The notes under the pieces are model-generated. The model was not told where the DNA came from and did no database searches. It worked only from the letters and a program-made list of their open reading frames with translations. Both the position numbers and the translations under genes were made by a program. Positions 9,546 to 19,887 of a DNA stretch of 64,000 nucleotides are shown piece by piece; position 1 is the stretch's first letter; every line of letters starts with the position of its first letter. Source of the stretch: Paraburkholderia translucens (GTDB lineage: Bacteria > Pseudomonadota > Gammaproteobacteria > Burkholderiales > Burkholderiaceae); NCBI RefSeq assembly GCF_020881035.1, contig NZ_JAJITC010000009.1, positions 186,001 through 250,000 of the forward strand. Reading direction: 5' to 3'.

Positions 9546-11303
9546 TCAAGGGTCCGGCTGCTCTTCGAAAGTTTCCCGCAAGGCGACCTGCATCGACGCG
9601 TGGATCTTCACGCACCAGCGCCATACGAGCGCGAGCAGCAGCGCGGCACACACGAGCACCGCGACGAGCAGGCCCGTGGGCGGCAGGATGCTGCCCGAGA
9701 GCGCCGCCACGAGCAGAAAGACGCCGATCATCGACAAGATCGGCACCAGATCGGCGATTGCATGACGCAGCGCGCTCGTGAAGCGCCCGCCGGCGGTGGG
9801 CTGCACGCTGACTTCGGCGAGCAGCAGCGCGAGCGACTTGGTCTTGCGATACACGGCCACGACGAACGGCAGCGATACGACGAGTGCGACGCTCCACTGC
9901 ACGACGCGTTGCAGCGGCTCGTCGGCGAGCCAGTGCGCGAGCAGCCGCGCGCTATGCGGCGCGCTATACGAAACGGCAATGAAAATCGCCGCGACGAGCG
10001 CGAGATTCACCACGATCTCCACGACGATGCGCCGCGTCATCCTGAATAGCGTCGGCTCGCCTCGCGCCGCGATCAGGCTGCGCAGCCATTGCCCGTACAT
10101 GCCGAACGCGTTGGAAAACGTGGCGGGCATCGCGTGCGCCATGCGGCGCGTGAGCGGATCGGCGACGCGGATCAGATACGGCGTCGTCAGCGTGGTCAAT
10201 GCCGACACGGCAACCGCGATCGGATACAGAAACTCGCTCGTCACCTTCAGTGTCAGGCCAAGCGTCGCGATGATGAACGAGAACTCGCCGATCTGCGACA
10301 CGCTCATGCCGACGCGCATCGACGTGCGGCCGTCCTGCCCCGACAGGAACGTACCGAGCCCGCACGACACGATCTTGCCGACGATCACCGCGAGCGTGAT
10401 CACCGTGACCGGCCACGCGTACTCGAGTACCACGGCCGGATTCAGCATCAGGCCGATCGTCACGAAGAAGATCGCGGAAGATGCGTCGCGCAGCGGCGCG
10501 ATCAGATGCTCGATCCGATGCAGATGACGCGACTCGGCCATGATCGCGCCGATCAGGAACGCGCCGAGCGCGATGCTGTAGTCGAGCTTGACGACCAGCA
10601 CGCAGAAGCCGAAGCAGAAGCCCAGCACGGCGACGAGCAACATCTCGTCGCTGCCCGTGCGCGCGACGTAGTTCAGCGCGCGCGGCACGAGCAGCACGCC
10701 GACCAGCAGCGACACCGTCATGAACAACAGCAGCTTGACGAGCGTAACGGCGGCGAGCCCTGCGGATAGCTGCCCGGTCTGCGCGATGCCGGTCAGCAAC
10801 ACGAGCATCGCGATGCCGAGAATGTCCTCGACGATCAGAATGCCGAACACGAGCTGGGCGAAGCTTTCGCGCTTGAGTCCCAGTTCGGACAGCGCCTTGA
10901 CGATGATCGTCGTCGACGAAATCGCAAGCATCGCGCCGAGGAACAGCGAGTCCATCGGGTTCCAGCCGAACGCGCTGCCGATCTGGTAGCCGATCCACAG
11001 CATCAGCACGATCTCGAACAGCGCGGCGACAATCGCCGTCGCGCCGACCTTGAACAGCTTACGCAGGCTGAATTCGAGGCCCAGCGAAAACATCAGGAAC
11101 ACGACGCCGAGCACGCCGAGCATCTGGATCGTCTCTTTGTCGTGAATCCACTGGAACGGCGGCGAATACGGACCGATGACGACGCCGGCCGCGATATAGC
11201 CGAGCACCACCGGCTGCTTCAGGCGATGGAACAGCACCGTGACAACGCCGGTCAACGCCATCACGATGGCCAGATCCTGGAAGAAGCCAACGCTGTGGTC
11301 CAT
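9546..11303 (-). CDS. Kef-type monovalent cation:proton antiporter (CPA2)
   Basis: 585 residues from MDHSVGFFQDLAIVMALTG. The start has an AAGGAAGG ribosome site six bases upstream. About twelve membrane helices are visible with family motifs QPVVLGYIAAGVVIGPY, VVFLMFSLGLEFS, and the helix GILIVEDILGIAMLV that carries the ion-binding acidic residue. Two more hydrophobic hairpins follow in the C-terminal 150 residues. There is no TrkA-N (RCK) domain, so it resembles the YbaL/KefB membrane core without the NAD-binding regulator. Probable K+/H+ or Na+/H+ exchanger of the inner membrane. Confidence 0.88.
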   Translation of the reverse strand: MDHSVGFFQDLAIVMALTGVVTVLFHRLKQPVVLGYIAAGVVIGPYSPPFQWIHDKETIQMLGVLGVVFLMFSLGLEFSLRKLFKVGATAIVAALFEIVLMLWIGYQIGSAFGWNPMDSLFLGAMLAISSTTIIVKALSELGLKRESFAQLVFGILIVEDILGIAMLVLLTGIAQTGQLSAGLAAVTLVKLLLFMTVSLLVGVLLVPRALNYVARTGSDEMLLVAVLGFCFGFCVLVVKLDYSIALGAFLIGAIMAESRHLHRIEHLIAPLRDASSAIFFVTIGLMLNPAVVLEYAWPVTVITLAVIVGKIVSCGLGTFLSGQDGRTSMRVGMSVSQIGEFSFIIATLGLTLKVTSEFLYPIAVAVSALTTLTTPYLIRVADPLTRRMAHAMPATFSNAFGMYGQWLRSLIAARGEPTLFRMTRRIVVEIVVNLALVAAIFIAVSYSAPHSARLLAHWLADEPLQRVVQWSVALVVSLPFVVAVYRKTKSLALLLAEVSVQPTAGGRFTSALRHAIADLVPILSMIGVFLLVAALSGSILPPTGLLVAVLVCAALLLALVWRWCVKIHASMQVALRETFEEQPDP

Positions 11304-11514
11304 GATCGCCTTCCTTACGAAACAGTAATCGTAGAAAGCTGATTGTAACAAACCGACCCAATTTGCGACACTTTGGCACACAGTGTGGCGTCGCCCCCAG
11401 CCGCCACTCGGCGCGCAAAACCTTGCTCTACAATGCGGACGGACCTTGCCCGTTGGCTCGGCACCGCCCCGCTCACGCCTCTGGGCGGCGCTCAACCGGA
11501 TTTCTACCGACACC

Positions 11515-12894
11515 ATGGCCACTGAATTCGCCCCTTTCCCGCCGCTTGCCCAGCTTGCCGCCGATCTCGCCGCCGGCCGCACGACCAGCCGCGCGCTCGT
11601 CGAAACCGCGCTCGACCGGATCGCCGATCCGGCCGGCCAGGGCGCCACCGTCTTCATGCACGTCGACGCCGGCGCCGCGCGCGCCGCCGCCGACGCGCAC
11701 GACCGCCTGCGGGCGGCCGGCACCGTGCTGTCGCCGCTCGCGGGGATTCCGGTGTCGGTCAAGGATCTGTTCGACATCGAAGGCCAGCCGACCCGCGCGG
11801 GCTCCATCGTGCTCGCCGACGCGCCCGCCGCGCAGGCCGACGCGGTCGCGGTCGCGCGTCTGAAGCGCGCCGGCGCCGTGATCGTCGGGCGTACCAACAT
11901 GAGCGAATTCGCGTTTTCCGGGCTCGGCCTGAATCCGCACTACGGTCATCCGCTGTCGCCGTACCGGCGCGGCGTGAAAGGCGACGAGCGGATTTCGGGC
12001 GGCTCGTCGTCGGGCGCGGCGGCGTCCGTCGCCGACGGCATGGCTGCGGTCGCGCTTGGCACCGACACCGGCGGCTCGATCCGCATTCCGGCCGCCTTGT
12101 GCGGGCTGACCGGATTCAAGCCGACCGCCGCGCGCATTCCGAAGCAGGGTGGCGTGCCGCTCTCGCCGACGCTCGATTCGTTCGGGCCGATCGGCGTGTC
12201 GGTCGCCTGCTGCGCGCTGGTCGACCGGATGCTCGCCGGGCTGGAGCCGCGCATCCCGGCCGCGCGGCCGCTCGAAGGCGTGCGCCTCGGCGTGCTGACC
12301 AATTTCGTGACCGACGGCGTCGAGCCCGAAGTCGCGCGCGCGATCGATACCGCGCTCAAGCATCTGGAGGCGGCCGGTGCGATCGTCAGCGAGGTGCGCT
12401 TCGCGCCGCTCGACCGCCTGCCGCAGATCAACCGCTTCGGCTTTGCGTCGATCGAGGCGTACGCGTGGCATCGTCCGCTGCTCGACAAGCACCGCGAACA
12501 GTACGACCCACGCGTCCTCGTGCGCATCATGAAGGGCCAGCCGGCCAGCGCGGCCGACTATCTGGACCTGCTCGCCGAGCGCGGCGCGCTGCTCGACCAG
12601 GCCGCGCGCACGCTATGGCAGCGTTTCGACGCGGTCGTCGCGCCGACGGTGCCCGTCGTGCCGCCGCGTCTCGCCGACCTGCTGCACGACGACGACACGT
12701 TTGGCCACACTAATGCGCTGATCCTGCGCAACCCGAGCGCGTTCAATTTCCTCGATAGCTGCGCGCTGTCGCTGCCGTGCCATCTGCGCGGCGACGCGCC
12801 GGTCGGCCTGATGCTGGCGGGCGCGCCGCACGCCGACGACGCCCTGCTCGCGATCGGCCGCGCGGCGGAGGCGGTGCTGAAGGCGATCCGCTAA
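11515..12894 (+). CDS. Amidase (amidase signature family)
   Basis: 459 residues from MATEFAPFPPLAQLAADL. The Ser-cisSer-Lys triad is visible: Lys in GIPVSVKDLFDIEG, the glycine-serine signature RISGGSSSGAAASVADG, and the nucleophile in GTDTGGSIRIPAALCG. It resembles stand-alone amidases annotated as AtzF/GatA-like proteins, but gatB and gatC are not adjacent. It therefore probably hydrolyses small amides instead of charging tRNA. Divergent from the antiporter gene. Specific substrate unknown. Confidence 0.85.
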   Translation: MATEFAPFPPLAQLAADLAAGRTTSRALVETALDRIADPAGQGATVFMHVDAGAARAAADAHDRLRAAGTVLSPLAGIPVSVKDLFDIEGQPTRAGSIVLADAPAAQADAVAVARLKRAGAVIVGRTNMSEFAFSGLGLNPHYGHPLSPYRRGVKGDERISGGSSSGAAASVADGMAAVALGTDTGGSIRIPAALCGLTGFKPTAARIPKQGGVPLSPTLDSFGPIGVSVACCALVDRMLAGLEPRIPAARPLEGVRLGVLTNFVTDGVEPEVARAIDTALKHLEAAGAIVSEVRFAPLDRLPQINRFGFASIEAYAWHRPLLDKHREQYDPRVLVRIMKGQPASAADYLDLLAERGALLDQAARTLWQRFDAVVAPTVPVVPPRLADLLHDDDTFGHTNALILRNPSAFNFLDSCALSLPCHLRGDAPVGLMLAGAPHADDALLAIGRAAEAVLKAIR

Positions 12895-12960
12895 TGCGGC
12901 GGGGGTTCACGCTAGAATCGCGGGCACCCGCCCTTTCGTCTCCAGACCAATCGAAGATCC

Positions 12961-13470
12961 ATGAATAACGACTCCGCGATGCTGCGCCGCGAGCGCACCC
13001 TGCTGGTTCTGCTCGGCCTGATCTGCGTCGCCCTGGTGGGCGGTGCGTTGTACCTGCAGTTTGGGTTGCGCGAAGACCCGTGCCCGCTGTGCATCATCCA
13101 GCGCTATTTCTTCCTGCTGATCGCGATCTTCGCGTTCCTCGGTGCGTGTTTCAGAAGCTGGCGCGGCATGCGCCTGCTCGAAGCGATGGCGGCGCTGGCG
13201 GCGCTCGCCGGCATCGTGACCGCGGCGCGCCACGTGTACATACAGGCGAACCCGGGCTTCAGCTGCGGCTTCGACACGCTGCAGCCGGTGGTCGACAGTC
13301 TGCCCCCCGCACACTGGCTGCCGAGCGTGTTCAAGGTCGCTGGCCTGTGCGAAACCGCCTACCCGCCGATTCTCGGGCTGACCATTCCGATGTGGTCGGG
13401 CGTCGCGTTCATCATCGCGTTCGTCGCACTGGTGCTGAGCCTCGTGCACAATCGCCATCGGGTGGCCTGA
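12961..13470 (+). CDS. dsbB: Disulfide bond formation protein B
   Basis: 169 residues with four transmembrane helices. The first periplasmic loop holds the redox pair CPLC at residues 41-44, followed by the conserved IIQRY quinone-site segment with its arginine. The second periplasmic loop holds Cys in GFSCGF and GLCETA. DsbB reoxidises periplasmic DsbA and passes electrons to ubiquinone. Length and motifs are complete. It lies 66 bases after the amidase and ends at a strong terminator. Confidence 0.95.
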   Translation: MNNDSAMLRRERTLLVLLGLICVALVGGALYLQFGLREDPCPLCIIQRYFFLLIAIFAFLGACFRSWRGMRLLEAMAALAALAGIVTAARHVYIQANPGFSCGFDTLQPVVDSLPPAHWLPSVFKVAGLCETAYPPILGLTIPMWSGVAFIIAFVALVLSLVHNRHRVA

Positions 13471-13557
13471 CGGCGCTTGCGCCGGCCTGAACGAGTTTTG
13501 ACCGCGTCCGGAGCGCCGAGCCCCCGCCGGACTGCCAACCGATTCGTTTTGTCAATG

Positions 13558-13612
13558 ACGCCGGACTTCGTGTTGCCCATGCAGGGCGACCGAAGTCCGG
13601 CGTTTTGTTTTT
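13558..13612 (+). terminator. Strong Rho-independent terminator after dsbB
   Basis: A 13-bp stem (ACGCCGGACTTCG pairing with CGAAGTCCGGCGT) encloses an inner TTGCCC/GGGCGA-type helix and is followed by TTTTGTTTTTT. It lies about 90 bases beyond the dsbB stop and insulates the xdh genes. Confidence 0.88.
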
Positions 13613-13773
13613 TCTGTCATGCCCCCTTTCGCATACGCTTCATGCGACGCGGAAAATATTTTCGGAACGGGGTAGTGCTATCTTCGGGTATGGATGGCGA
13701 TCTACGTGCGCGAGGCCGGTTTTTGCGCCCCCTGCGTAACGCGCGCCCGGTCCGCACTGTCTTTCGAATCGCC

Positions 13774-15312
13774 ATGACAACGCAAACCATCCGCTTCTAC
13801 CACCAGGGGTCTGTCCGCGAGGTCACGGGCGTCCCGGCGACGCGCACCGTGCTGCAGCACCTGCGCGAGGACCTGCGCTGCACCGGCACCAAGGAAGGCT
13901 GCGCGGAGGGCGACTGCGGCGCATGCACGGTCGTGATCGGCGAGCTCGACGCGCGCGGCGGCCTCGCATTGAAGGCGGTCAACGCCTGCATCCAGTTCCT
14001 GCCGACGCTAGACGGCCGCGCCCTTTTCACCGTCGAAGACCTGCGCGCGGCGCACGGCGCGCTGCATCCGGTGCAACAGGCGCTGGTGGACTGTCACGGT
14101 TCGCAATGCGGCTTTTGCACACCCGGCTTCGCGATGTCGATGTGGGCGCTCTATGAGAACCGGCCCGCGAGCGCCGGCCCGCCGACCCGCGACGAAATCG
14201 GCGCCGCACTGTCCGGCAATCTGTGCCGCTGCACCGGCTACCGGCCGATCATCGAGGCCGCGCAAAAGATGTTCGACTGCGCGCGATATCCGCGTGTCGC
14301 GCTCGACCGCAACGCGCTCGCGGCCACGCTGCGCACGCTGCAACGCAAGGACACCTTCGTCTACCGTGCGCCCGACCCACGCGGCGCCGCGTTCGGCTCA
14401 TCCACCTTCCACGCGCCGCTCACCCTCGACGCATTTGCGACGCTGCGCGCGCGGCATCCGGACGCGCGCATCGTTGCGGGCAGCACTGACGTCGGGCTTT
14501 GGGTGACCAAGCAGTTCCGCGATCTCGGCGACCTGCTGTACACCGGCAATGTCGCGGAGTTGAAAACCATCGCGCGCGACGCACACACGCTGACCATCGG
14601 CGCTGCGGTCACGCTCGAAGACGCGTACGCGGCGCTCACCGCGGACTACCCCGAGCTCGCTGAGCTGTGGATGCGCTTCGCCTCGCTGCCGATCCGCAAT
14701 GCGGGCACCCTCGGCGGCAACGTCGCGAACGGTTCACCGATCGGCGATTCGATGCCGGCACTGCTCGCGCTCGGCGCCGAGGTCGTGCTGCGCCGCGATC
14801 GCACGACCCGCACGCTGTCGCTCGATGCGTTCTACCTCGGCTATCAGAAAACCGCGCTTGCGGCCGGCGAGTTCGTGAGCGCGCTGCGCGTACCGCGCCC
14901 GGTCGGTGCGCTGCGGTTTCGCACCTACAAGGTGGCCAAACGCTACGACCAGGACATCTCGGCGGTGTGCGCGGCGTTTGCGCTGCACGTCGCGGAAGAT
15001 GGCGCGATCCGCGCGGCGCGCGTCGCGTTCGGCGGCATGGCGGCAACGCCCAAGCGCGCTGCGCACGCCGAAGCCATGCTCAGCGACGCGGCGTGGAACG
15101 AAGAAACCGCGCGCCGCGCGATGGACGCGCTCGCCGCCGACTACCAGCCGCTCACCGACATGCGCGCGTCGAGCGCGTATCGGCTGAAGGTCGCGCGCAA
15201 TCTGCTGTGGCGCTTCTACCTCGAAACGCGCGATGACGCGCCGCTCGCGCTCCGCGACGTGAACGCCTTCGCGTTCGAGGCGGACGCAATCGCCGCGAAG
15301 GAGTCGCCGTGA
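13774..15312 (+). CDS. xdhA: Xanthine dehydrogenase small subunit (2Fe-2S and FAD)
   Basis: 512 residues from MTTQTIRFYHQGSVREV. The N-terminal plant-type ferredoxin cluster ligands are seen in GCAEGDCGACTV. The second 2Fe-2S cluster is in GSQCGFCTPGF and LCRCTGYRPI. The FAD-binding domain follows (IVAGSTDVGLWVTK, NAGTLGGNVANGSPIGDS). Cytoplasmic XdhA/XdhB heteromers oxidise hypoxanthine and xanthine to urate with NAD. A frame extends upstream, but this start matches family N-termini. Its stop overlaps the xdhB start by one base. Confidence 0.95.
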   Translation: MTTQTIRFYHQGSVREVTGVPATRTVLQHLREDLRCTGTKEGCAEGDCGACTVVIGELDARGGLALKAVNACIQFLPTLDGRALFTVEDLRAAHGALHPVQQALVDCHGSQCGFCTPGFAMSMWALYENRPASAGPPTRDEIGAALSGNLCRCTGYRPIIEAAQKMFDCARYPRVALDRNALAATLRTLQRKDTFVYRAPDPRGAAFGSSTFHAPLTLDAFATLRARHPDARIVAGSTDVGLWVTKQFRDLGDLLYTGNVAELKTIARDAHTLTIGAAVTLEDAYAALTADYPELAELWMRFASLPIRNAGTLGGNVANGSPIGDSMPALLALGAEVVLRRDRTTRTLSLDAFYLGYQKTALAAGEFVSALRVPRPVGALRFRTYKVAKRYDQDISAVCAAFALHVAEDGAIRAARVAFGGMAATPKRAAHAEAMLSDAAWNEETARRAMDALAADYQPLTDMRASSAYRLKVARNLLWRFYLETRDDAPLALRDVNAFAFEADAIAAKESP

Positions 15313-17792
15313 TGAACCGGACCGATGCCTTTATCGACCGTCTGGACGAGCACGCCACGTCGCACGACGCGTCGATCGGCGTGCCGCTGCCGCACGAATC
15401 CGCCGCACTGCACGTGAGCGGCGAAGCCACCTACACCGACGACATCGCCGAGCTGCACGGCACGCTGCACGCGGCGCTCGGCCTGGCGCGCCATGCGCAC
15501 GCGCGCATCGTGTCGATGGATCTCGACGCGGTGAGAAACGCGCCCGGCGTGATCGCGGTGCTGAGCGCCGACGATATCCCCGGCGAAAACAATTGCGGCC
15601 CGGTGCTGCACGACGATCCGATTCTCGCCGACGGCGAGGTGCTGTATCTCGGCCAACCGGTCTTCGCGGTGATCGCCGAAAGCCACGAACTCGCGCGCCG
15701 CGCGGCCGCGCTCGCGAAGAGCGACGACGTGATCCGTTACGAGCCGCTCGACGCGATCCTCACCGCCGCCGACGCCAAAGCCGCGAAGCAGTTCGTGCTG
15801 CCGCCGCTGCATCTGCGGCGCGGCGATCCGCAGGCGAAGATCGCCGCCGCGCCGCATCGGCTCGCCGGCACGTTCGAGGTCGGCGGCCAGGAGCAGTTCT
15901 ATCTCGAAGGCCAGGTCGCGTATGTGGTGCCGAAGGAGATGGACGGCATGCTCGTCTACAGCTCGACGCAGCATCCGAGCGAGATGCAGCAGGTCGTCGC
16001 GCATATGCTCGGCTGGCCCGCGCATAACGTCGTGTGCGAATGCCGGCGCATGGGCGGCGGCTTCGGCGGCAAGGAATCGCAATCGGCGCTGTTCGCGTGC
16101 GTGGCCGCGCTCGCCGCGCAACGCTTGCGCAGGCCGGTCAAGCTACGCGCCGATCGCGACGACGACTTCCTGATCACCGGCAAGCGTCATGACGCGGTCT
16201 ACGAATACGAAGCGGGTTTCGACGATCAAGGCCGCCTGCTTGGCGTGCGCGTCGAAATCGCCTTGCGCGCCGGCTATTCGGCCGATCTGTCGGGGGCGGT
16301 CGCGACGCGCGCGCTGTGCCACTTCGACAACGCGTACTATCTGTCCGACGTAGATATCGTCGCGCTGTGCTGCAAGACCAATACGCAGTCGAACACCGCG
16401 TTTCGCGGCTTCGGCGGACCGCAGGGCGCGCTCGTCATGGAAGTGCTGCTCGACAGCATCGCGCGCGAGTTGCAGCTCGATCCGCTCGACGTGCGGCTCG
16501 CGAACTATTACGGCGTCGGTGAGCGCGACACGACGCCGTATGGACAGCGCGTCGACGACAACATCATCGCGGCGCTGACCGACGCGTTGCTCGATTCGAG
16601 CGGCTACCGCGCGCGCCGCGCGGCGCTCGCCGAATTCAACGCCAAGAGCCCGGTGCTCAAACGCGGCCTCGCCTTTTCGCCGGTCAAGTTCGGTATCTCG
16701 TTCAACGTGCCGTTCCTGAATCAGGCCGGCGCGCTCGTGCACGTGTACAAGGACGGCTCCGTGCTCGTCAATCACGGCGGCACCGAGATGGGCCAGGGTC
16801 TCAACACGAAGGTCGCGCAGGTGGTCGCGAACCAGTTCGGCTTGCCGCTATCGCGCGTGCGGGTGACGGCTGCCGATACCTCGAAAATCGCCAATACGTC
16901 GGCGACCGCGGCCTCGACCGGCAGCGATCTGAACGGCATGGCTGCCGAAGACGCCGCGCGGACGATCCGCGCGCGGCTCGCCGAAGTCGCGGCGCGCCAG
17001 CTCGGCGGCGACGCGAACGACGTGCAGTTCGCGCACGGCAGCGTGTCGGTCAATGGCGGCGCGCTGCCGTTCGAACAACTCGTCAACGCCGCGTATCTCG
17101 CGCGCGTGCAACTATGGTCGGACGGCTTCTACGCGACGCCGAAAGTGCATTGGGATGCGAAGACGCTGACCGGTCATCCGTTCTATTACTTTGCGTATGG
17201 CGCGGCGGTGTCGGAGGTTGTCGTCGATACGCTCACCGGCGAGTGGAAACTGTTGCGCACGGACCTGCTGCACGACGCGGGCCAGTCGATCAATCCGGCG
17301 ATCGATCTCGGCCAGATCGAAGGCGGCTTCATTCAAGGAAGGGGCTGGCTCACCAGCGAAGAGCTGTGGTGGAACCGCGACGGCCGCCTGATGACGCATG
17401 CGCCGTCGACGTACAAGATTCCCGCGGTCAGCGACACGCCCGCCGCGTTCCACGTGCGGATTTACGACAACAGCAACGCGGAGCCAACCGTGTTCCGCTC
17501 GAAAGCGGTCGGCGAGCCGCCGCTGTTGCTGTCGTTCTCGGTGTTTCTCGCGCTTCGCGATGCGATCGCGGCGGCCGTGCCGGGCGCGCAACATGCTCCG
17601 CCCTTGCGCGCGCCGGCTACGCCCGAGGCGATCCTCGATGCGCTGGACGCTTTGAGCGCGTTGCTGAACGCCGACCCGGCCAACGAAACCGCCGTGCCCC
17701 CCGGTAGCGCCGACACCCGCACGCAACCCGCCGCGCCAGCACCGCACGCGGCCCCGCATGGAGAATCGCCGGATGCAAGCCTGGCTCACTGA
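15312..17792 (+). CDS. xdhB: Xanthine dehydrogenase molybdopterin-binding large subunit
   Basis: 826 residues. The molybdenum-cofactor domain shows GGGFGGKESQ, AFRGFGGPQG and NHGGTEMGQGLNTKVAQVV, and the catalytic-end segment FRSKAVGEPPLLL is present near the C-terminus. The start ATG overlaps the xdhA TGA (TGATG), which indicates translational coupling. The last about 30 residues are Pro/Ala-rich and overlap the start of xdhC. Partner of XdhA; XdhC is needed to load the sulfurated cofactor. Confidence 0.95.
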   Translation: MNRTDAFIDRLDEHATSHDASIGVPLPHESAALHVSGEATYTDDIAELHGTLHAALGLARHAHARIVSMDLDAVRNAPGVIAVLSADDIPGENNCGPVLHDDPILADGEVLYLGQPVFAVIAESHELARRAAALAKSDDVIRYEPLDAILTAADAKAAKQFVLPPLHLRRGDPQAKIAAAPHRLAGTFEVGGQEQFYLEGQVAYVVPKEMDGMLVYSSTQHPSEMQQVVAHMLGWPAHNVVCECRRMGGGFGGKESQSALFACVAALAAQRLRRPVKLRADRDDDFLITGKRHDAVYEYEAGFDDQGRLLGVRVEIALRAGYSADLSGAVATRALCHFDNAYYLSDVDIVALCCKTNTQSNTAFRGFGGPQGALVMEVLLDSIARELQLDPLDVRLANYYGVGERDTTPYGQRVDDNIIAALTDALLDSSGYRARRAALAEFNAKSPVLKRGLAFSPVKFGISFNVPFLNQAGALVHVYKDGSVLVNHGGTEMGQGLNTKVAQVVANQFGLPLSRVRVTAADTSKIANTSATAASTGSDLNGMAAEDAARTIRARLAEVAARQLGGDANDVQFAHGSVSVNGGALPFEQLVNAAYLARVQLWSDGFYATPKVHWDAKTLTGHPFYYFAYGAAVSEVVVDTLTGEWKLLRTDLLHDAGQSINPAIDLGQIEGGFIQGRGWLTSEELWWNRDGRLMTHAPSTYKIPAVSDTPAAFHVRIYDNSNAEPTVFRSKAVGEPPLLLSFSVFLALRDAIAAAVPGAQHAPPLRAPATPEAILDALDALSALLNADPANETAVPPGSADTRTQPAAPAPHAAPHGESPDASLAH

Positions 17793-18789
17793 CCTGCAAC
17801 ACCTGCTCGCGCATGGCGATGCCGCCGTGCTGGTGACGGTCGCGCGCGTCGAAGGTTCGGCGCCGCGTGAAGCCGGCACCAAGATGATCGTCACACGCGA
17901 GGCGGCCAAACATACGATTGGCGGCGGCCACCTCGAATGGAAGGCGATCGAGACCGCGCGTCAGGTACTGCGCGACGGTATGCGCGCGCCGCATATGCGG
18001 CGGCTCGAACGCTTCGCGCTGGGGCCGAGCCTCGGCCAGTGCTGCGGCGGCGCTGTGGTTCTCGCGTTCGAGCGGCTCGACGTCGGCGACCTCGGCTGGA
18101 TCACCTCGCTCGCCAAACGCCTTTCGGCGGGGCAAGCGACGGTGCGCAGCGTATCATTCGGCCCCGCGCCGGATGCGGTGATGCTGTCCGAGCCCGAGCC
18201 CGGCGTCGCCGCCGCCGACTGCCTGCTGTGGGACGGCGCCGGTTTCGACGACAGCAGCGCGCTCCTGACCGAAACGATCGCGCCGGGCGAGTTCGCCGTC
18301 GTGCTGTTCGGCGCCGGTCACGTCGGCGCGGCGCTCGTGCGGGTGCTCGCGACGCTGCCGTGCACGGTGCGCTGGGTCGACGAGCGCGACGCGCAGTTTC
18401 CCGCGCTCGATACGCTGCACGCGCCGAACGTGACGGTCGACGCGAACGACGCACCCGACGAAGCGATCGATCAGGCCGCGCCGAACACCTACTACGTCGT
18501 GATGACGCACAACCACGCGCGCGATCTCGAACTGGCCGAGCGCATTCTGCGGCGCGGCGACTTCGCGTTCTTCGGCATGATCGGCTCGCACATCAAGCGC
18601 AAGCAATTCGAGCACCGGCTCGCGGCGCGTGGTATCGACCCGGCGCGGATCGCGCGCATGAAGTGTCCGCTCGGCGTCGACGGTATCGTCGACAAGTCGC
18701 CCGAGGTCATCGCGATCTCCGCGGCCGCGCAGGTGCTGCAGGCCGTGGAGGCACACGCGGGCGCGCGCCGCGCGACGCAAGCGATTTGA
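17773..18789 (+). CDS. xdhC: Xanthine dehydrogenase accessory protein XdhC
   Basis: About 338 residues. It has the XdhC/CoxI N-terminal motif VEGSAPREAGTKM, then HTIGGGHLEWKAIE, and a C-terminal Rossmann domain with VLFGAGHVGAALV. The protein binds and sulfurates molybdopterin before insertion into XdhB. I prefer the ATG at 17773, which follows GGAG; an ATG at 17758 would add five residues. Either choice overlaps the end of xdhB, so the three genes form one tight operon. Confidence 0.92.
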   Translation: MQAWLTDLQHLLAHGDAAVLVTVARVEGSAPREAGTKMIVTREAAKHTIGGGHLEWKAIETARQVLRDGMRAPHMRRLERFALGPSLGQCCGGAVVLAFERLDVGDLGWITSLAKRLSAGQATVRSVSFGPAPDAVMLSEPEPGVAAADCLLWDGAGFDDSSALLTETIAPGEFAVVLFGAGHVGAALVRVLATLPCTVRWVDERDAQFPALDTLHAPNVTVDANDAPDEAIDQAAPNTYYVVMTHNHARDLELAERILRRGDFAFFGMIGSHIKRKQFEHRLAARGIDPARIARMKCPLGVDGIVDKSPEVIAISAAAQVLQAVEAHAGARRATQAI

Positions 18790-18837
18790 TCCGCGACCCG
18801 CTCCGTTCATCACCCCAACACAGAATTCCAACACACC

Positions 18838-19887
18838 ATGAATATGACGACCGCTACCCCCGTTTCTCCCGGCACGCTCGCCGACAAAACCGCGCGCGCG
18901 CCGAAGGCCGAATTACATATCCACATCGAAGGCTCGCTCGAACCCGAACTGATTTTCGCGCTCGCGCAGCGCAACGGCGTCAAGCTCGCCTACGACTCCG
19001 TGGACGCGTTGCGCGCCGCCTATGCGTTCACCGACCTGCAATCGTTTCTCGACATATACTATGCGGGCGCGAGCGTGCTGCTGCACGAGCAGGATTTCTA
19101 CGACATGACGATGGCCTACGTCGAGCGCTGTCTCGCCGACAACGTCGTGCATAGCGAAATCTTCTTCGATCCGCAGACGCACACCGAGCGTGGCGTGCGG
19201 ATCGCGACCGTGGTGGCCGGCATCGAACGAGCGCTCGCCGACGCGGAAAAGCGCGGCATGTCGAGCAAGCTGATCCTGTGCTTCCTGCGCCATCTGTCCG
19301 AGGACGATGCGCTCGCCACTTTCGACGAAGCGTTGCCGCTGTTCGAGCAATACAAGCATCGGCTGATCGGAGTCGGTCTCGATTCGTCGGAGCGCGGCCA
19401 TCCGCCGTCGAAGTTCGAGCGTGTGTTCGCGAAGGCGCGCGCGCTGGGTCTGAAACTCGTCGCGCATGCAGGCGAGGAAGGGCCGCCGTCGTATATCTAT
19501 GAAGCGCTCGACGTGCTGAAGGTCGATCGCGTCGATCATGGCGTGCGCAGCATCGAGGAACCGGCGCTCGTCACGCGCCTCGCCGACACGCGCGTCGCGC
19601 TCACCGTGTGCCCGTTGTCGAACCTGAAGCTGTGCGTGTTCGACGACCTGACCAAACACACGCTGAAAGAGCTGCTCGATCGGGGCGTCGCCGTGACCGT
19701 CAATTCCGACGATCCGGCCTATTTCGGCGGCTACGTGAACGCGAACTATCTGGCGACGATCGACGCGCTGAAGCTCGACGACGCCGAGGTCTATACGATC
19801 ATCCGCAACGGCTTCGAGGCGTCGTTCGTGACGCCCGAGGAACGCGCGTTGCTGATCGCCAAGCTCGACGCGCACTGGCAGCAGTAG
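18838..19887 (+). CDS. Adenine/adenosine deaminase family protein
   Basis: 349 residues. Metal-site motifs are AELHIHIEGS (two His), VAHAGEEGP with the catalytic Glu, RVDHGVRS, and TVNSDDPAYFGG with the last Asp. The GPPSYIYEALDVLKVDRVDHG block is closer to bacterial adenine deaminases of this superfamily than to classical adenosine deaminase, but both activities are possible. The product (hypoxanthine or inosine) would feed the xanthine dehydrogenase encoded just upstream. It lies 48 bases after xdhC, consistent with the same transcript. Confidence 0.85.
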   Translation: MNMTTATPVSPGTLADKTARAPKAELHIHIEGSLEPELIFALAQRNGVKLAYDSVDALRAAYAFTDLQSFLDIYYAGASVLLHEQDFYDMTMAYVERCLADNVVHSEIFFDPQTHTERGVRIATVVAGIERALADAEKRGMSSKLILCFLRHLSEDDALATFDEALPLFEQYKHRLIGVGLDSSERGHPPSKFERVFAKARALGLKLVAHAGEEGPPSYIYEALDVLKVDRVDHGVRSIEEPALVTRLADTRVALTVCPLSNLKLCVFDDLTKHTLKELLDRGVAVTVNSDDPAYFGGYVNANYLATIDALKLDDAEVYTIIRNGFEASFVTPEERALLIAKLDAHWQQ